57,785 bases of DNA from Oscillospiraceae bacterium (lineage in GTDB: Bacteria > Bacillota > Clostridia > Oscillospirales > Oscillospiraceae). Each line of letters opens with the position of its first letter. The stretch's first letter is position 1. Below, piece by piece: positions 25,158 through 33,382 of the stretch. A program made the translations under genes and the position numbers. Under the pieces are notes generated by a model. The model was not told where the DNA came from. It was given only the letters and a program-made list of their open reading frames with translations, and made no database searches. The stretch is taken from assembly GCA_017538965.1 (NCBI GenBank), contig JAFYHU010000011.1, positions 1 to 57,785 of the forward strand, in the 5' to 3' direction.

Positions 25158-25178
25158 AGACACGGCACCAGACGTCAA
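25150..25178 (-). promoter_or_regulatory. Promoter of the CsoR-family gene
   Basis: Minus strand TTGACG (25173-25178), 17 bp, TATAAT (25150-25155), a near-consensus promoter facing the GH25 promoter within the same 50 bp. Confidence 0.75.
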
Positions 25179-25208
25179 ACAAAAAACACGACGACCCCGG
25201 AGGACGCT

Positions 25209-26063
25209 ATGACAGACTCCCGCAACGGAAAACTGAAATACCTGCTGATCGGCGCCGGCCTCATCATCGCCCTGATCGGCATTCTCTTCCTGATCGTGCC
25301 GGAGAAGGTCGATGAACATGCGGGGCAGGTCTTCATCAACGACGGCTTCGAGGATATCTGGATAACCCCTTATGAGAACGTCCCGGTCTCTTCCCTGACG
25401 CAGAACGATTTCCGTACCGTCAACGGCATCCCAACGTATACGGGAACGGCCTATGCTACCGAGCTCGGGGTGGATGTCTCGGAGCATCAGTGGACCGTGG
25501 ACTGGCAGGCCGCCGCCCGGATGATCGACTTCGCCTATATCCGGCTTGGTTACCGCGGCTATACCGAAGGCGGCCTTTTCCTGGACCCCTGGTATCAGAC
25601 CAACATCACCGGTGCCGCCGCAGCCGGTTTGGATACCGGCGTTTACTTCTTTTCGCAGGCCGTCAATGTCGGCGAGGCTATTGAAGAAGCCGAATTTGTG
25701 ATCGACAACCTGAAGGGATACCGGGTCAATCTGCCGATCATCTTTGACTGGGAGCACATCGAAGAAGAGGCCCGCACCGACAACGTGAGCGAGCAGACCA
25801 TGACCGACTGCGCCGTCGCGTTCTGCCGTACCATTACCAATGCCGGTTATGATGCCGGAATCTATTTCAACCGCAAGCTCGGCTATCACGGCTTTGATCT
25901 CTCGCGTCTGGCGGATTACGGCTTCTGGGTTTCCGTCCCCGGTGATTTCCCGGATTTCTATTATGCCTGTGATTTCTGGCAGTTCAGCTTTGAGGGCACG
26001 GTTCCCGGCATCGAGGGCAGCGCCGATCTGAGCCTCCACCTCATCCCCGTTTCCGCCTCTTAG
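25209..26063 (+). CDS. Membrane-anchored GH25 lysozyme-like muramidase
   Basis: A 284-residue protein. Residues about 10-30 (YLLIGAGLIIALIGILFLIV) are a transmembrane anchor or uncleaved signal. From about residue 83 it is glycoside hydrolase family 25: LGVDVSEHQWTVDWQ, FAYIRLGYRGY, GVYFFSQAVN and the catalytic strand FDWEHIE. GH25 enzymes cut the MurNAc-GlcNAc bond of peptidoglycan. The length fits a single catalytic domain with no wall-binding repeats. The start at 25209 follows CCGGAGGACGCT. Its stop overlaps that of the convergent gene by 4 bp. A role in wall turnover is inferred. Confidence 0.9.
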   Translation: MTDSRNGKLKYLLIGAGLIIALIGILFLIVPEKVDEHAGQVFINDGFEDIWITPYENVPVSSLTQNDFRTVNGIPTYTGTAYATELGVDVSEHQWTVDWQAAARMIDFAYIRLGYRGYTEGGLFLDPWYQTNITGAAAAGLDTGVYFFSQAVNVGEAIEEAEFVIDNLKGYRVNLPIIFDWEHIEEEARTDNVSEQTMTDCAVAFCRTITNAGYDAGIYFNRKLGYHGFDLSRLADYGFWVSVPGDFPDFYYACDFWQFSFEGTVPGIEGSADLSLHLIPVSAS

Positions 26064-26695
26064 GCTTTCCTCCGCAGGGCCTTCTCCCTGCCGACGCCGC
26101 AGCCCGGATTGGAAAGGAAGCAGTTGTGGCCGCATCCGCCGCAATGGGCTTCCTTTTCCGATATCACGAACTTTTCCAGCGGCCGGACCCTGAAAATCCC
26201 GCTTCTCTGTATGACATAGTTCTGAACGCGGAACCGGTCCAGCAGCTCCGTGAGAAAGATCGGTCCGGTGATCAGAATGCAGTCTTTGTCTTCTTTTGCC
26301 AGTTTCAGGATCAGCGCGTCCGCCCGTTCCTTTATCTGCTTCTGCGATTCCGGCTGGCGGGCATCGGCCTGCTTTCTCTGCCTGGCGGCTTTCCGCAGCC
26401 AGACGGCAGCGTCGTGCTGCGTGTCGGTTTCGCAGGAGGAGCGCACCCGGACTTCATTCAGCAGCGGCTCGGTGATCATGCTGCATTCTTCCAGCATCTG
26501 TGCGGCCGTCTCGGCAGCCGGGCTCCCTTCCGCCAGATAGATCTCGCGTCCGGACGGGTCAATCTTCCGTCCTGCCGGCGGCGGACAGATCCCGCCGTCC
26601 TGTGCCCTCTCCCACGCAGCGTCGAATTCCCTGGAGCTGAGTTTCCCTGTCGGCGGCTGGGCAGGCGCGCCGGTACAGAGGATCAGAACCGTCAT
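26060..26695 (-). CDS. Histidine-phosphatase-like protein with C-terminal Cys cluster
   Basis: A 211-residue protein I do not fully recognise. The layout (MTVLILCTGAP at the start, GREIYLAEGSPAAETAAQMLE, NEVRVRS, DCILITGPIFLTELLDRF) resembles the histidine phosphatase superfamily. However, the catalytic RHG is replaced by TGA and the late His is not evident, so it would be catalytically altered. The C-terminus carries five cysteines in a short span (CGGCGHNCFLSNPGC), able to hold a metal or Fe-S centre. Its stop overlaps GH25 by 4 bp. Function is unknown. Confidence 0.6.
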   Translation of the reverse strand: MTVLILCTGAPAQPPTGKLSSREFDAAWERAQDGGICPPPAGRKIDPSGREIYLAEGSPAAETAAQMLEECSMITEPLLNEVRVRSSCETDTQHDAAVWLRKAARQRKQADARQPESQKQIKERADALILKLAKEDKDCILITGPIFLTELLDRFRVQNYVIQRSGIFRVRPLEKFVISEKEAHCGGCGHNCFLSNPGCGVGREKALRRKA

Positions 26696-26740
26696 GCTGT
26701 CGTCCCCTTTCCCGTAAGGATGGCTTCAGTATATCATGAA

Positions 26741-26778
26741 GCCTTTCGAAAGCGCAATGATTTCGAAAGGCGTTTTTT
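26741..26778 (+). terminator. Terminator upstream of the tRNA gene
   Basis: A perfect 11-bp stem GCCTTTCGAAA / TTTCGAAAGGC followed by six T on the plus strand, immediately before the tRNA promoter. It insulates the tRNA from upstream transcription. Confidence 0.8.
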
Positions 26779-26783
26779 AGCCC

Positions 26784-26812
26784 TTGACAAAAAGCGGTAT
26801 TGGGGCTATACT
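26784..26812 (+). promoter_or_regulatory. Promoter of tRNA-Pro
   Basis: TTGACA (26784-26789), 17 bp, TATACT (26807-26812), 22 bp before the mature tRNA 5' end. Confidence 0.85.
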
Positions 26813-26833
26813 TTGAAAGCTCAAAGGCGATTT

Positions 26834-26909
26834 CCGGGTGTAGCGCAGATGGTAGCGCGCTTGAATGGGGTTCAAGAGGCCGCTGGTTCAAATCCAGTCA
26901 CTCGGACCA
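26834..26909 (+). tRNA. tRNA-Pro, anticodon GGG
   Basis: A 76-nt cloverleaf with encoded CCA. The acceptor CCGGGTG pairs with CACTCGG (one G-U) and shows the C1-G72 pair and A73 typical of bacterial tRNA-Pro. The D arm is GCGC...GCGC, the anticodon stem CTTGA/TCAAG with loop ATGGGGT gives anticodon GGG, and the T arm is GCTGG-TTCAAAT-CCAGT. It has its own promoter and terminator. Confidence 0.97.
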
Positions 26910-26910
26910 A

Positions 26911-26946
26911 ACCGCCGAAATCATTCGTGATTTCGGTGGTTTTTTT
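26911..26946 (+). terminator. Terminator of tRNA-Pro
   Basis: ACCGCCGAAATCA / TGATTTCGGTGGT (one G-U), loop TTCG, then at least six T, starting 2 nt after the tRNA CCA. Confidence 0.93.
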
Positions 26947-27063
26947 ATATTTCGGCTCTCTTTTTCAGCACGCTTGATTTTTGAAGAAGAAGGAGGAATC
27001 AAGAGTGTCGAGAAAAAACCGTCAAATCTCGGAATCGTGCCTGTTTCTGGAGAGGGATCAAAC

Positions 27064-27216
27064 ATGGCACGAGTGAAAATTTCTATGCAATCAAGCGCGC
27101 TCACAGGGGATGTAATCAAGCGTTTCATCCTGCATTGCAGGGCAAAAGGCCTCTCCGACAAAACGCTTGATACCTATCAACAGCATTTTTCTGCCATTGG
27201 AAAGCACATGTCTTAA
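27064..27216 (+). pseudogene. Truncated tyrosine recombinase (integrase) N-terminus
   Basis: A 50-codon reading frame behind GGAGAGGG. The sequence (DVIKRFILHCRAKGLSDKTLDTYQQHFSAI) matches the SAM-like core-binding start of phage/ICE integrases. It stops after SAIGKHMS, with no catalytic domain. The position just after a tRNA gene is where integrases of tRNA-targeting elements sit. It is most simply a relic left when the element was deleted. The spacer 26947-27063 shows no gene. Confidence 0.65.
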
Positions 27217-27224
27217 AATAATGC

Positions 27225-27256
27225 TTGAAATTATTATACCTTGAAGTATAATAATT
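27225..27256 (+). promoter_or_regulatory. Promoter with overlapping perfect inverted repeat
   Basis: TTGAAA (27225-27230), 16 bp, TATAAT (27247-27252). A perfect 11-bp inverted repeat AATTATTATAC / GTATAATAATT (27229-27239 and 27246-27256, 6-nt spacer) covers the -35 edge through the -10. The layout fits a repressor operator for the ATPase gene, 17 bp upstream of its start. Confidence 0.7.
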
Positions 27257-27272
27257 CTCGAGGTGATTTGCT

Positions 27273-28667
27273 TTGGAAAAGTTTATCGACCGCGAGCAGG
27301 AACTGAATACCCTGCAGAGCGAATACGAGCGCAAGGGCAGCTCCCTTGTCATTCTCTACGGGCGCCGGCGCGCCGGGAAGACTACGTTGATCACGGAGTT
27401 CATCCGGGACAAGAACGCCCTGTTCTTTCTGGCCAGCGAGGAGTCCGAGGTGCAGAACCGCAATGCCTTCAAGGATAAGGCCGCCGAGTTCATCGACAGT
27501 GATCTTCTGCGGGAAGCCAGCGTGTCCTCCTGGGACGCGATCTTTAAGGCGATCATGGAGCGCAGCTTCGACAGCAAGCCCATTATCGTCATCGACGAGT
27601 TCCAGTATATCGGAAGGTCCAACCCGGCCTTCCCCTCTGTGTTCCAGCGCATCTGGGAGGAACAGCTCAAGAACAAGTCTGTGATGGTCATCCTCTGCGG
27701 TTCTCTGATCTCCATGATGGAGTCCCAGACCCTGGTCTACAACAGCCCGCTGTACGGACGGCGCACGGCACAGATCCGGCTTGGACAGATCCCGTTTCGC
27801 TATTACGGCGAGTTCTTCCCCGGCAAGAGCCGCCGGGAGCTGATCGAGATGTATGCGATCACGGGCGGCGTGCCCAGGTACGTTGAGGTTTTCTCCGAGA
27901 GTAAAGACATTTACCGGGCGATCCAGCGCAACGTCCTCAACCGCTCCGGCTATCTGTACGACGAGCCGCAATTCCTGCTGCAGCAGGAGGTCAGCGAGAT
28001 CGGCAGTTATTTCTCGGTCATCAAAGCCATCGCCGCGGGCAATCACAGACTGTCCGCGATCTCCGCCGCGCTGGAGGTCAAAGCTACCAGCCTGACCAAA
28101 TATCTGAAGACGCTTATCGACCTGGATATCCTGGAACGTGAGGTACCCGTTACCGAGGACAGGCCGGAGAAAAGCAAAAAGGGCCTTTACAAGATCAAGG
28201 ACAACTATATCCGCTTCTGGTTTGCCTTCGTCTATCCCGATATGAGCTTTATTGAGAGCGGCAACAGCCGCATCGTGCTGGACAAGATCCGCAAGGGCCT
28301 CGTTTCCAGCCACACGGCTTTCGTTTATGAGGACGTGTGCCGGGAAAAGATGTGGGACTTGAACGCCGAGGACGCTTGGCCCTTCTACTTCTCCCGGATC
28401 GGGCGCTGGTGGGATGGCGATACGGAGATCGACATCGCGGCGCTCGACCCGGAGGGGCAAAACCTGATCCTCGGCGAGTGCAAGTTCTGGCAGAAGCCGG
28501 TGGGTTTGAACATCCTGCGCGATCTGGAGCAGAAGGCGGAGCGCGTTCCCTGGGAAAAGACGCGCCGCAAAGAATGGTTTGTGCTGTTCAGCGCCGGCGG
28601 CTTCACTGACGAGCTACGGGAGCTTGCTGCTGTGCGCTCCGACGTTCTGCTGGTGGACGATCAATGA
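27273..28667 (+). CDS. P-loop ATPase with DUF234 nuclease-like C-terminus (TTG start)
   Basis: A 464-residue protein of the archaeal-type ATPase group. The ATPase (about 1-210) has Walker A YGRRRAGKTTL (about residues 29-39) and Walker B IIVIDEFQYI, then RYYGEFFPGKS and ITGGVPRYVEVF. A winged-helix-like region follows (about 250-300). The C-terminus is DUF234 with a PD-(D/E)XK-like pattern (EIDIAAL then GECKFW). Such genes occur in mobile regions of bacteria and archaea; the function is not established. The TTG start has GAGGTGA at correct spacing. Next to an integrase relic, transfer is likely. Confidence 0.85.
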   Translation: MEKFIDREQELNTLQSEYERKGSSLVILYGRRRAGKTTLITEFIRDKNALFFLASEESEVQNRNAFKDKAAEFIDSDLLREASVSSWDAIFKAIMERSFDSKPIIVIDEFQYIGRSNPAFPSVFQRIWEEQLKNKSVMVILCGSLISMMESQTLVYNSPLYGRRTAQIRLGQIPFRYYGEFFPGKSRRELIEMYAITGGVPRYVEVFSESKDIYRAIQRNVLNRSGYLYDEPQFLLQQEVSEIGSYFSVIKAIAAGNHRLSAISAALEVKATSLTKYLKTLIDLDILEREVPVTEDRPEKSKKGLYKIKDNYIRFWFAFVYPDMSFIESGNSRIVLDKIRKGLVSSHTAFVYEDVCREKMWDLNAEDAWPFYFSRIGRWWDGDTEIDIAALDPEGQNLILGECKFWQKPVGLNILRDLEQKAERVPWEKTRRKEWFVLFSAGGFTDELRELAAVRSDVLLVDDQ

Positions 28668-28693
28668 ACGACTGTATTAAGGAGGTTCCGTCC

Positions 28694-29635
28694 ATGGAGC
28701 ATCGACCGGATTTGATCTGTATCGGCACGGCGCTGGTGGATTCCATTATCAGAGGTTTTGATCCCGATCCCATTTCCGCCTCCGGCTACCGGGCGGAATC
28801 CGGTTCTCTGAATGTCGGAGGCGAAGCGGTCAACGAGGCCGTCGCCGCAGCAAGGCTCGGACTGAGCACCGGGATTTTCTGTTCTCTTGGCGAGGATACG
28901 GCCGGCGATATGGTCATCGAGGCTCTTCGCCGTTCCGGCGTGGACCTTAGCCGGATCCTTCGCTCCAGAGAGCATCCGACACCGGTAACCACCATGTTTG
29001 TCAACGAAGACGGGACGCGCAAATCCATTACCAATCGCGCCCACTTCCATAACTTTCATCCGGAGGCTTTTCCCGACCGCTTCACCGACGCGCGGGCGCT
29101 GATTCTCGGCTCGCTGTTTCGCGCGCCTTTCGACGATCCGGAAATCATCCGTTCCGTTCTGACTTCTGCGAAAACCGCGGGGCAGACCGTGTTTGCCGAC
29201 ACCAAGCTGCCGAACTTCCGCTTTCTGCGTCTGGACGATCTGCAGGATTCTCTGCCCCTGATTGACTACCTCACGCCGAACGAAGACGAGGCCCGTTATT
29301 ATTCGGGAAAAGAAACGCCCGAGGAAATGGCCGACGTGTTCCTGTCCCGCGGCGTGGGAACCGTGATCATCAAACTGGGCGGACGGGGCTGTCTGCTGAA
29401 AAACGCGCGGGAATCTCTCTTCCTTCCCGCTTTCCGCATCCGGGCCGTGGATGCGACCGGTGCGGGCGACAACTTCGTTGCCGGCTTCGCATCCGAGATT
29501 CTGCAGGGAGCTTCCCATGCGGATGCGCTGCGCTTTGCCAGTGCCTGCGGCGCGATCTGCACCACGGCCGTCGGCGCCGGTACGGCGCTGGTGAGCCGTC
29601 AGCAGGTGCTGCGCTTCCTCGAAGAACAGAAATAA
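28694..29635 (+). CDS. PfkB-family sugar kinase
   Basis: A 313-residue ribokinase/PfkB-type kinase. The N-terminal signature is GGEAVNEAVAAARLG and the C-terminal one DATGAGDNFVAGF, with catalytic Asp and the ATP anion hole. LTPNEDEARYYSG also fits. Substrate (ribose, fructose, nucleoside or 2-keto-3-deoxygluconate) cannot be set from the sequence. A start at 28664 would overlap the ATPase stop (ATGA), but AAGGAGG lies 8 bp before the ATG at 28694 and the family N-terminus starts there. It follows the ATPase without a terminator. The reading frame ends cleanly before a strong hairpin. Confidence 0.88.
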   Translation: MEHRPDLICIGTALVDSIIRGFDPDPISASGYRAESGSLNVGGEAVNEAVAAARLGLSTGIFCSLGEDTAGDMVIEALRRSGVDLSRILRSREHPTPVTTMFVNEDGTRKSITNRAHFHNFHPEAFPDRFTDARALILGSLFRAPFDDPEIIRSVLTSAKTAGQTVFADTKLPNFRFLRLDDLQDSLPLIDYLTPNEDEARYYSGKETPEEMADVFLSRGVGTVIIKLGGRGCLLKNARESLFLPAFRIRAVDATGAGDNFVAGFASEILQGASHADALRFASACGAICTTAVGAGTALVSRQQVLRFLEEQK

Positions 29636-29670
29636 AGAAACTGTGTGATTATCCCGCAGTATACGTATGG

Positions 29671-29705
29671 CGAACCCCGGGGTCCGAATCGGACTCCGGG
29701 GTTCG
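29671..29705. terminator. Strong hairpin after the PfkB gene, no U-tract
   Basis: CGAACCCCGGGGTCCG and CGGACTCCGGGGTTCG form a 16-bp stem with an AAT loop and one G-U. No T-run follows on either strand, so it may be a Rho-independent-like stop of low efficiency or an mRNA-stabilising fold. The rest of 29636-29802 holds no gene. Confidence 0.5.
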
Positions 29706-29802
29706 TCCGGTGCTGTGCCTGTGTGGTTTTCGGCTCGGCCATCGTGTTCGGCCGGGAGAGGATATGCAAGACCCGATTTTATAAGAAAATACCGAAAGAA
29801 AT

Positions 29803-29846
29803 ATCCCCCCCGGGGGCTTCCGCGGGCATGGGCGCAGAGATATAAT
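29803..29846 (+). promoter_or_regulatory. C/G-tract palindrome promoter of the ABC-MATE operon
   Basis: TATCCCCCCCGGGGG (29802-29816) abuts a weak -35, TTCCGC (29818-29823), then 17 bp and TATAAT (29841-29846). C-run/G-run palindromes flanked by TA are typical operators of CsoR/RcnR-family repressors. The same arrangement recurs at 36582-36625. The solute-binding gene starts about 100 bp further on, after a leader without a clear fold. Confidence 0.6.
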
Positions 29847-29952
29847 ACAGCATGGCATCCCTGTCGATCAAAAACGGTTTTCCCGCTATGCGGCGCTCCG
29901 GCTGCTGCGTCCGCAAAGCGAGGCTGCAAAAGGAAAGAAAGGAAAAACGAAG

Positions 29953-31533
29953 ATGAAAAGCAGAAAACTCTTTGCCCTCCTGCTGGCGCTGTGCATGATT
30001 GCCGCGCTGGCAGCCTGCGGCCAGAAAGCAGAACCGGCTCCCGCCGCGGCGCCTGAGGGCAGCACCGGCACGCAGAGCACCGGTACCGAAAGCGAACCGC
30101 CGGCCGAGCCCAGGTATCTGAAGATGGCCGTGAACTTCGCCTATCCCAGTCTGGATGCCCATAAGGACTACTACGGCTGGTACACCCAGATCTACGGCGT
30201 GACCGAGACCCTCTTCCGGATCGACGCCGACATGTCCGTCAAGCCCCTGCTGGCGAAGAGCTCCGATGTGAGCGAAGACGGCCTGACCTGGACCTTCGAG
30301 CTCGCGGATGCGTACTTCTCCAACGGCAATCCTGTCACCGCCGACATGGTGGCGCGCAACTTCCGGCGTCTGGTCGAGGTAAACGAGCGCTACGACGACT
30401 GGGCTGCCTTCACCTTTGAGGCGAAGGATGAGAAGACCCTGACCATCACGACTCCGGACGTCTTCCCCACCATGCTCGTTGCGCTGACGGACCCCGAGTT
30501 CGCGATCATGGATCTGGACGCCACTGCGGACTTTGACAACGCCCCCATCGCTACCGGCCCCTTTGTGATCAAGTCCTTCAAGCCGGAGGGCGACGTGGAA
30601 GTCGTCCGCAGCGACAGCTACTGGAATGGCGACGTCAGACTTGACGGCGCGACCCTTTTCTACATGCCGGACGCCGAGTCCAAGCTTCTGGCTATGCAGG
30701 CAGGGGAGATCGACTGCTATACCAGCGTGGACGCGGCCGCCAAGGAGATCTATGAGGCCGATCCTTCCAGCTACAATCTCACGGTCATCCCCGGTACGCG
30801 TATGCAGTTCTATGTGCTCAACAAGACCCGTCTGAGCGACAACGTGTGCGCAGCCGTCAACCTGACCGTGGACTGCGAGGCCATCGCCGCCTATCTTAAA
30901 GGCACGACCTCTGCGGCTGTCGGTCCCTTCGTCGCCTCCGCGCCGTACGGTCAGGTGACCAAGCCCGCTCCCGATCCCGCCGCGGCCAGGGCGCTGCTGG
31001 AAGCGGACGGCTATGTGCTCAACGCAGACGGTTATTATGAGAAGGACGGCAAGGTGCTCGAGATCACCATCTGCCATTACAAGTCCCGTCAGCTGCCCGA
31101 CCTCGCTGTTCTGATGCAGGAGCAGCTCAAGAATGTCGGCATCAAGGCGACGCTGGTTGTTCAGGAGGATCCGGATGCCGGCTATGTGGCCACCGGCGAC
31201 TACGATATCGCGCTCTACTGCATGATCGCCGATACGGGCGGCGATCCCTACTACTGCGTTGACGCTCTGTATCGCGAGAGCGGCAAATGGGCCAAGGCCG
31301 GCTTCCCGACCGATGAGACCGAGGCGCTGATCAACAAGCTTCAGTTTGAGACTGATATCGATCAGCGCGCTGCGCTGGCCAACCAGATCGTACAGATGAG
31401 CATTGACGAAAACGCCTTCGGCTATGTCGGCCTGTTCAACAAGGTCTCCGTTGCCCGGCCCGGCGTGACCGGCTTCTCCGAAAACATTCCCTTCGACTTC
31501 TACGGTCTTACAGCCGACACAGATATCGCTTAA
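29953..31533 (+). CDS. ABC importer solute-binding lipoprotein, family 5
   Basis: A 526-residue SBP_bac_5 protein, the oligopeptide/dipeptide/nickel type. The signal peptide with lipobox ALAAC anchors it outside the membrane, then an Ala/Pro/Ser/Thr-rich tether is present to about residue 55. The core carries TETLFRIDADMSVKPLLAKSSDVSEDGLTWTFELA, VARNFRRL and ATGPFVIKSF. Members of this family bind peptides, nickel chelates, opines or sugars, and the ligand is not readable here. It is the first gene of a five-gene importer. The ribosome site AAAGG is modest. A gap of 77 bp precedes the permease. Confidence 0.93.
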   Translation: MKSRKLFALLLALCMIAALAACGQKAEPAPAAAPEGSTGTQSTGTESEPPAEPRYLKMAVNFAYPSLDAHKDYYGWYTQIYGVTETLFRIDADMSVKPLLAKSSDVSEDGLTWTFELADAYFSNGNPVTADMVARNFRRLVEVNERYDDWAAFTFEAKDEKTLTITTPDVFPTMLVALTDPEFAIMDLDATADFDNAPIATGPFVIKSFKPEGDVEVVRSDSYWNGDVRLDGATLFYMPDAESKLLAMQAGEIDCYTSVDAAAKEIYEADPSSYNLTVIPGTRMQFYVLNKTRLSDNVCAAVNLTVDCEAIAAYLKGTTSAAVGPFVASAPYGQVTKPAPDPAAARALLEADGYVLNADGYYEKDGKVLEITICHYKSRQLPDLAVLMQEQLKNVGIKATLVVQEDPDAGYVATGDYDIALYCMIADTGGDPYYCVDALYRESGKWAKAGFPTDETEALINKLQFETDIDQRAALANQIVQMSIDENAFGYVGLFNKVSVARPGVTGFSENIPFDFYGLTADTDIA

Positions 31534-31610
31534 ATATACAGAATTCGACGGGGCCGGTGTCATACGCCGGCCCCATCCCTTGAACCCGTAAGAAAGGAGG
31601 AAACTGACCC

Positions 31611-32549
31611 ATGATCAAATATATAGGCAGACGCCTGATTCACCTCGTCGGGATTATGATCGCCGTCAGTTTCCTGACGTTTTTGCTGATGTACCTCTCT
31701 CCCGGTGACGCCGCCATGAAAAAGCTCAACGCGCAGGGCGTCTCCGTTTCCGAAGAGATCATCGAAAAAACAAGAGAGAGCATGGGGCTCAACCGTCCCT
31801 TCCTGGTGCAGTACGGCGACTGGGCGCTCCGCGCGCTGCAGGGAGATCTGGGCAATTCCTACAAAGACGGCTTCCCCGTTGCGGACAAGCTTGCCAGGGG
31901 CCTGCGCTATACGACGATCCTCGCCTTCACCAGTCTGGCTCTGGCCCTTGCGGTTGCGCTGCCGCTGAGCATCCTGACAGCCCTGAAAAAGGACAGTCTG
32001 CTCGACAACATCACCCGATTGTTCAGTTTCATAGGCAACTCGCTGCCAAACTTTCTGATTTCCGTGCTGCTGATGTATTTTCTGTGCGTCAAAGCGCATC
32101 TGCTGCCGCTGACGGCGAACGAAAGCGTAAAGGGGCTTGTGATGCCCTGCCTGGCGCTGTCGATCCCGATCTGCGGCCGTTTCATCCGGCAGTTCCGTGC
32201 GGAGATTCTCGAACAGCTCAGCCGGCCCTACGTCTCCGGCGCCATGCTGCGGGGCGTGAAGCAGCGCTATATCCTCAAAAACGTTCTGCATAATTCCGCG
32301 ATATCCATCCTGACGATCGTCGGTCTGTCGATCGGAACGCTGATGGGCGGCAGCGTCGTTGTTGAGACGATCTTCCGCTGGCCGGGACTGGGCAAGCTCG
32401 CGATGGACGCGATCACCAACCGGGATTATCCGGTGATTCAGGGCTTCGTTCTCTTCACCTCCACCGTCTATGTCTTGATCAATCTTCTCATCGACATCGC
32501 CTACAGCTGGATTGATCCGCGCCTGCGGGAGACGGGAGGCGGCTCATGA
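31611..32549 (+). CDS. ABC importer permease, DppB/NikB type
   Basis: A 312-residue inner-membrane permease with about six hydrophobic segments. It begins MIKYIGRRLIHLVGIMIAVSFLTF, the usual DppB N-terminus, and contains the cytoplasmic EAA-like loop (RPYVSGAMLRGVKQRYILKNVL) and GGSVVVETIFRWPGLGKL, both diagnostic of this subunit. It partners the next permease. The start follows AAGGAGG. It overlaps the next gene by 4 bp (ATGA). The TTRDYPVIQG-like end (ITNRDYPVIQGF) also matches DppB/NikB. Confidence 0.95.
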   Translation: MIKYIGRRLIHLVGIMIAVSFLTFLLMYLSPGDAAMKKLNAQGVSVSEEIIEKTRESMGLNRPFLVQYGDWALRALQGDLGNSYKDGFPVADKLARGLRYTTILAFTSLALALAVALPLSILTALKKDSLLDNITRLFSFIGNSLPNFLISVLLMYFLCVKAHLLPLTANESVKGLVMPCLALSIPICGRFIRQFRAEILEQLSRPYVSGAMLRGVKQRYILKNVLHNSAISILTIVGLSIGTLMGGSVVVETIFRWPGLGKLAMDAITNRDYPVIQGFVLFTSTVYVLINLLIDIAYSWIDPRLRETGGGS

Positions 32550-33382
32550 AGAAACGGGTGAAAACACGGGAAGCTTTGCGCCGGCGCCTGATCTTTTTTC
32601 TGGTTCTGGCCGGCATTCTGGTGCTCGTCAGTCTGATTGCGCCGCTTTTATGCCCGAACGATCCGAACGCAACCTCGGCCGCCGACATAAACCGCCCGCC
32701 CTGCGCCGAGTTTCCCTTCGGCACGGACCGTTACGGGCGCTGCGTCTGCTCGCGCGTGCTGATGGGCGCTCGGACCTCGATCTTCTCCGCGGTGGCGCTG
32801 GTCGGCATCACCTTTATCGCAGGCACGACGCTGGGCCTGTTGGCCGGCTGGTACGGCGGCATCGTCGATACGCTCATCATGCGCCTGGCGGACGTCATGC
32901 TGGCTTTCCCGCAGATGGTGCTTGCGATCGCGGTGGCCGGCATCCTCGGCGGCGGCATGGGCAACGCGATGCTCGCCATGGGCATAACCGGCTGGACGCT
33001 CTATGCCAGGCTTGCCCGCGCGCAGACGCTGGCGCTCAAGGAAGAACCCTATGTCCACGCTGCGCGCCTGAGCGGCTGCAGCGGCGGGACGATCATGGTC
33101 AGAACGCTGCTGCCGAATCTCCTGGGGCCGATGCTTGTCACCGCCGCCACGCAGATCGGCGTTATGATGATCGGCATTGCCGGGCTCTCCTTTCTCGGCA
33201 TCGGCGTTTCCGAGCCGCAGGCGGAATGGGGAAGCATGATCAACGGCTCCCGTGCTTATCTGCAGCTGGCGCCCTGGGCGGTGCTGGCGCCGGCAATCGC
33301 CACGATCATCACCGTGATGATTTTCAACTATCTGGGCGACTGCGTGCGGGATGTTCTTGACGTTGGGGAGGTGGAGAGATGA
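32546..33382 (+). CDS. ABC importer permease, DppC/NikC type
   Basis: A 278-residue permease. Hallmarks are the N-terminal helix, FPFGTDRYGRCVCSRVLMGART, the EAA loop (EEPYVHAARLSGCSGGTIMVRTLLPNL) and GLSFLGIGVSEPQAEWGSMI. These are the sequence features of DppC/OppC/NikC. It forms the channel with the preceding gene, 4-bp overlap on each side. The cysteines in GRCVC are slightly unusual. Substrate as for the SBP. Confidence 0.95.
   Translation: MKKRVKTREALRRRLIFFLVLAGILVLVSLIAPLLCPNDPNATSAADINRPPCAEFPFGTDRYGRCVCSRVLMGARTSIFSAVALVGITFIAGTTLGLLAGWYGGIVDTLIMRLADVMLAFPQMVLAIAVAGILGGGMGNAMLAMGITGWTLYARLARAQTLALKEEPYVHAARLSGCSGGTIMVRTLLPNLLGPMLVTAATQIGVMMIGIAGLSFLGIGVSEPQAEWGSMINGSRAYLQLAPWAVLAPAIATIITVMIFNYLGDCVRDVLDVGEVER

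Noticed and set aside
28664-28693. ATG at 28664 as the PfkB kinase start
   Set aside because: It overlaps the ATPase stop, but the family N-terminus and AAGGAGG support the ATG at 28694.
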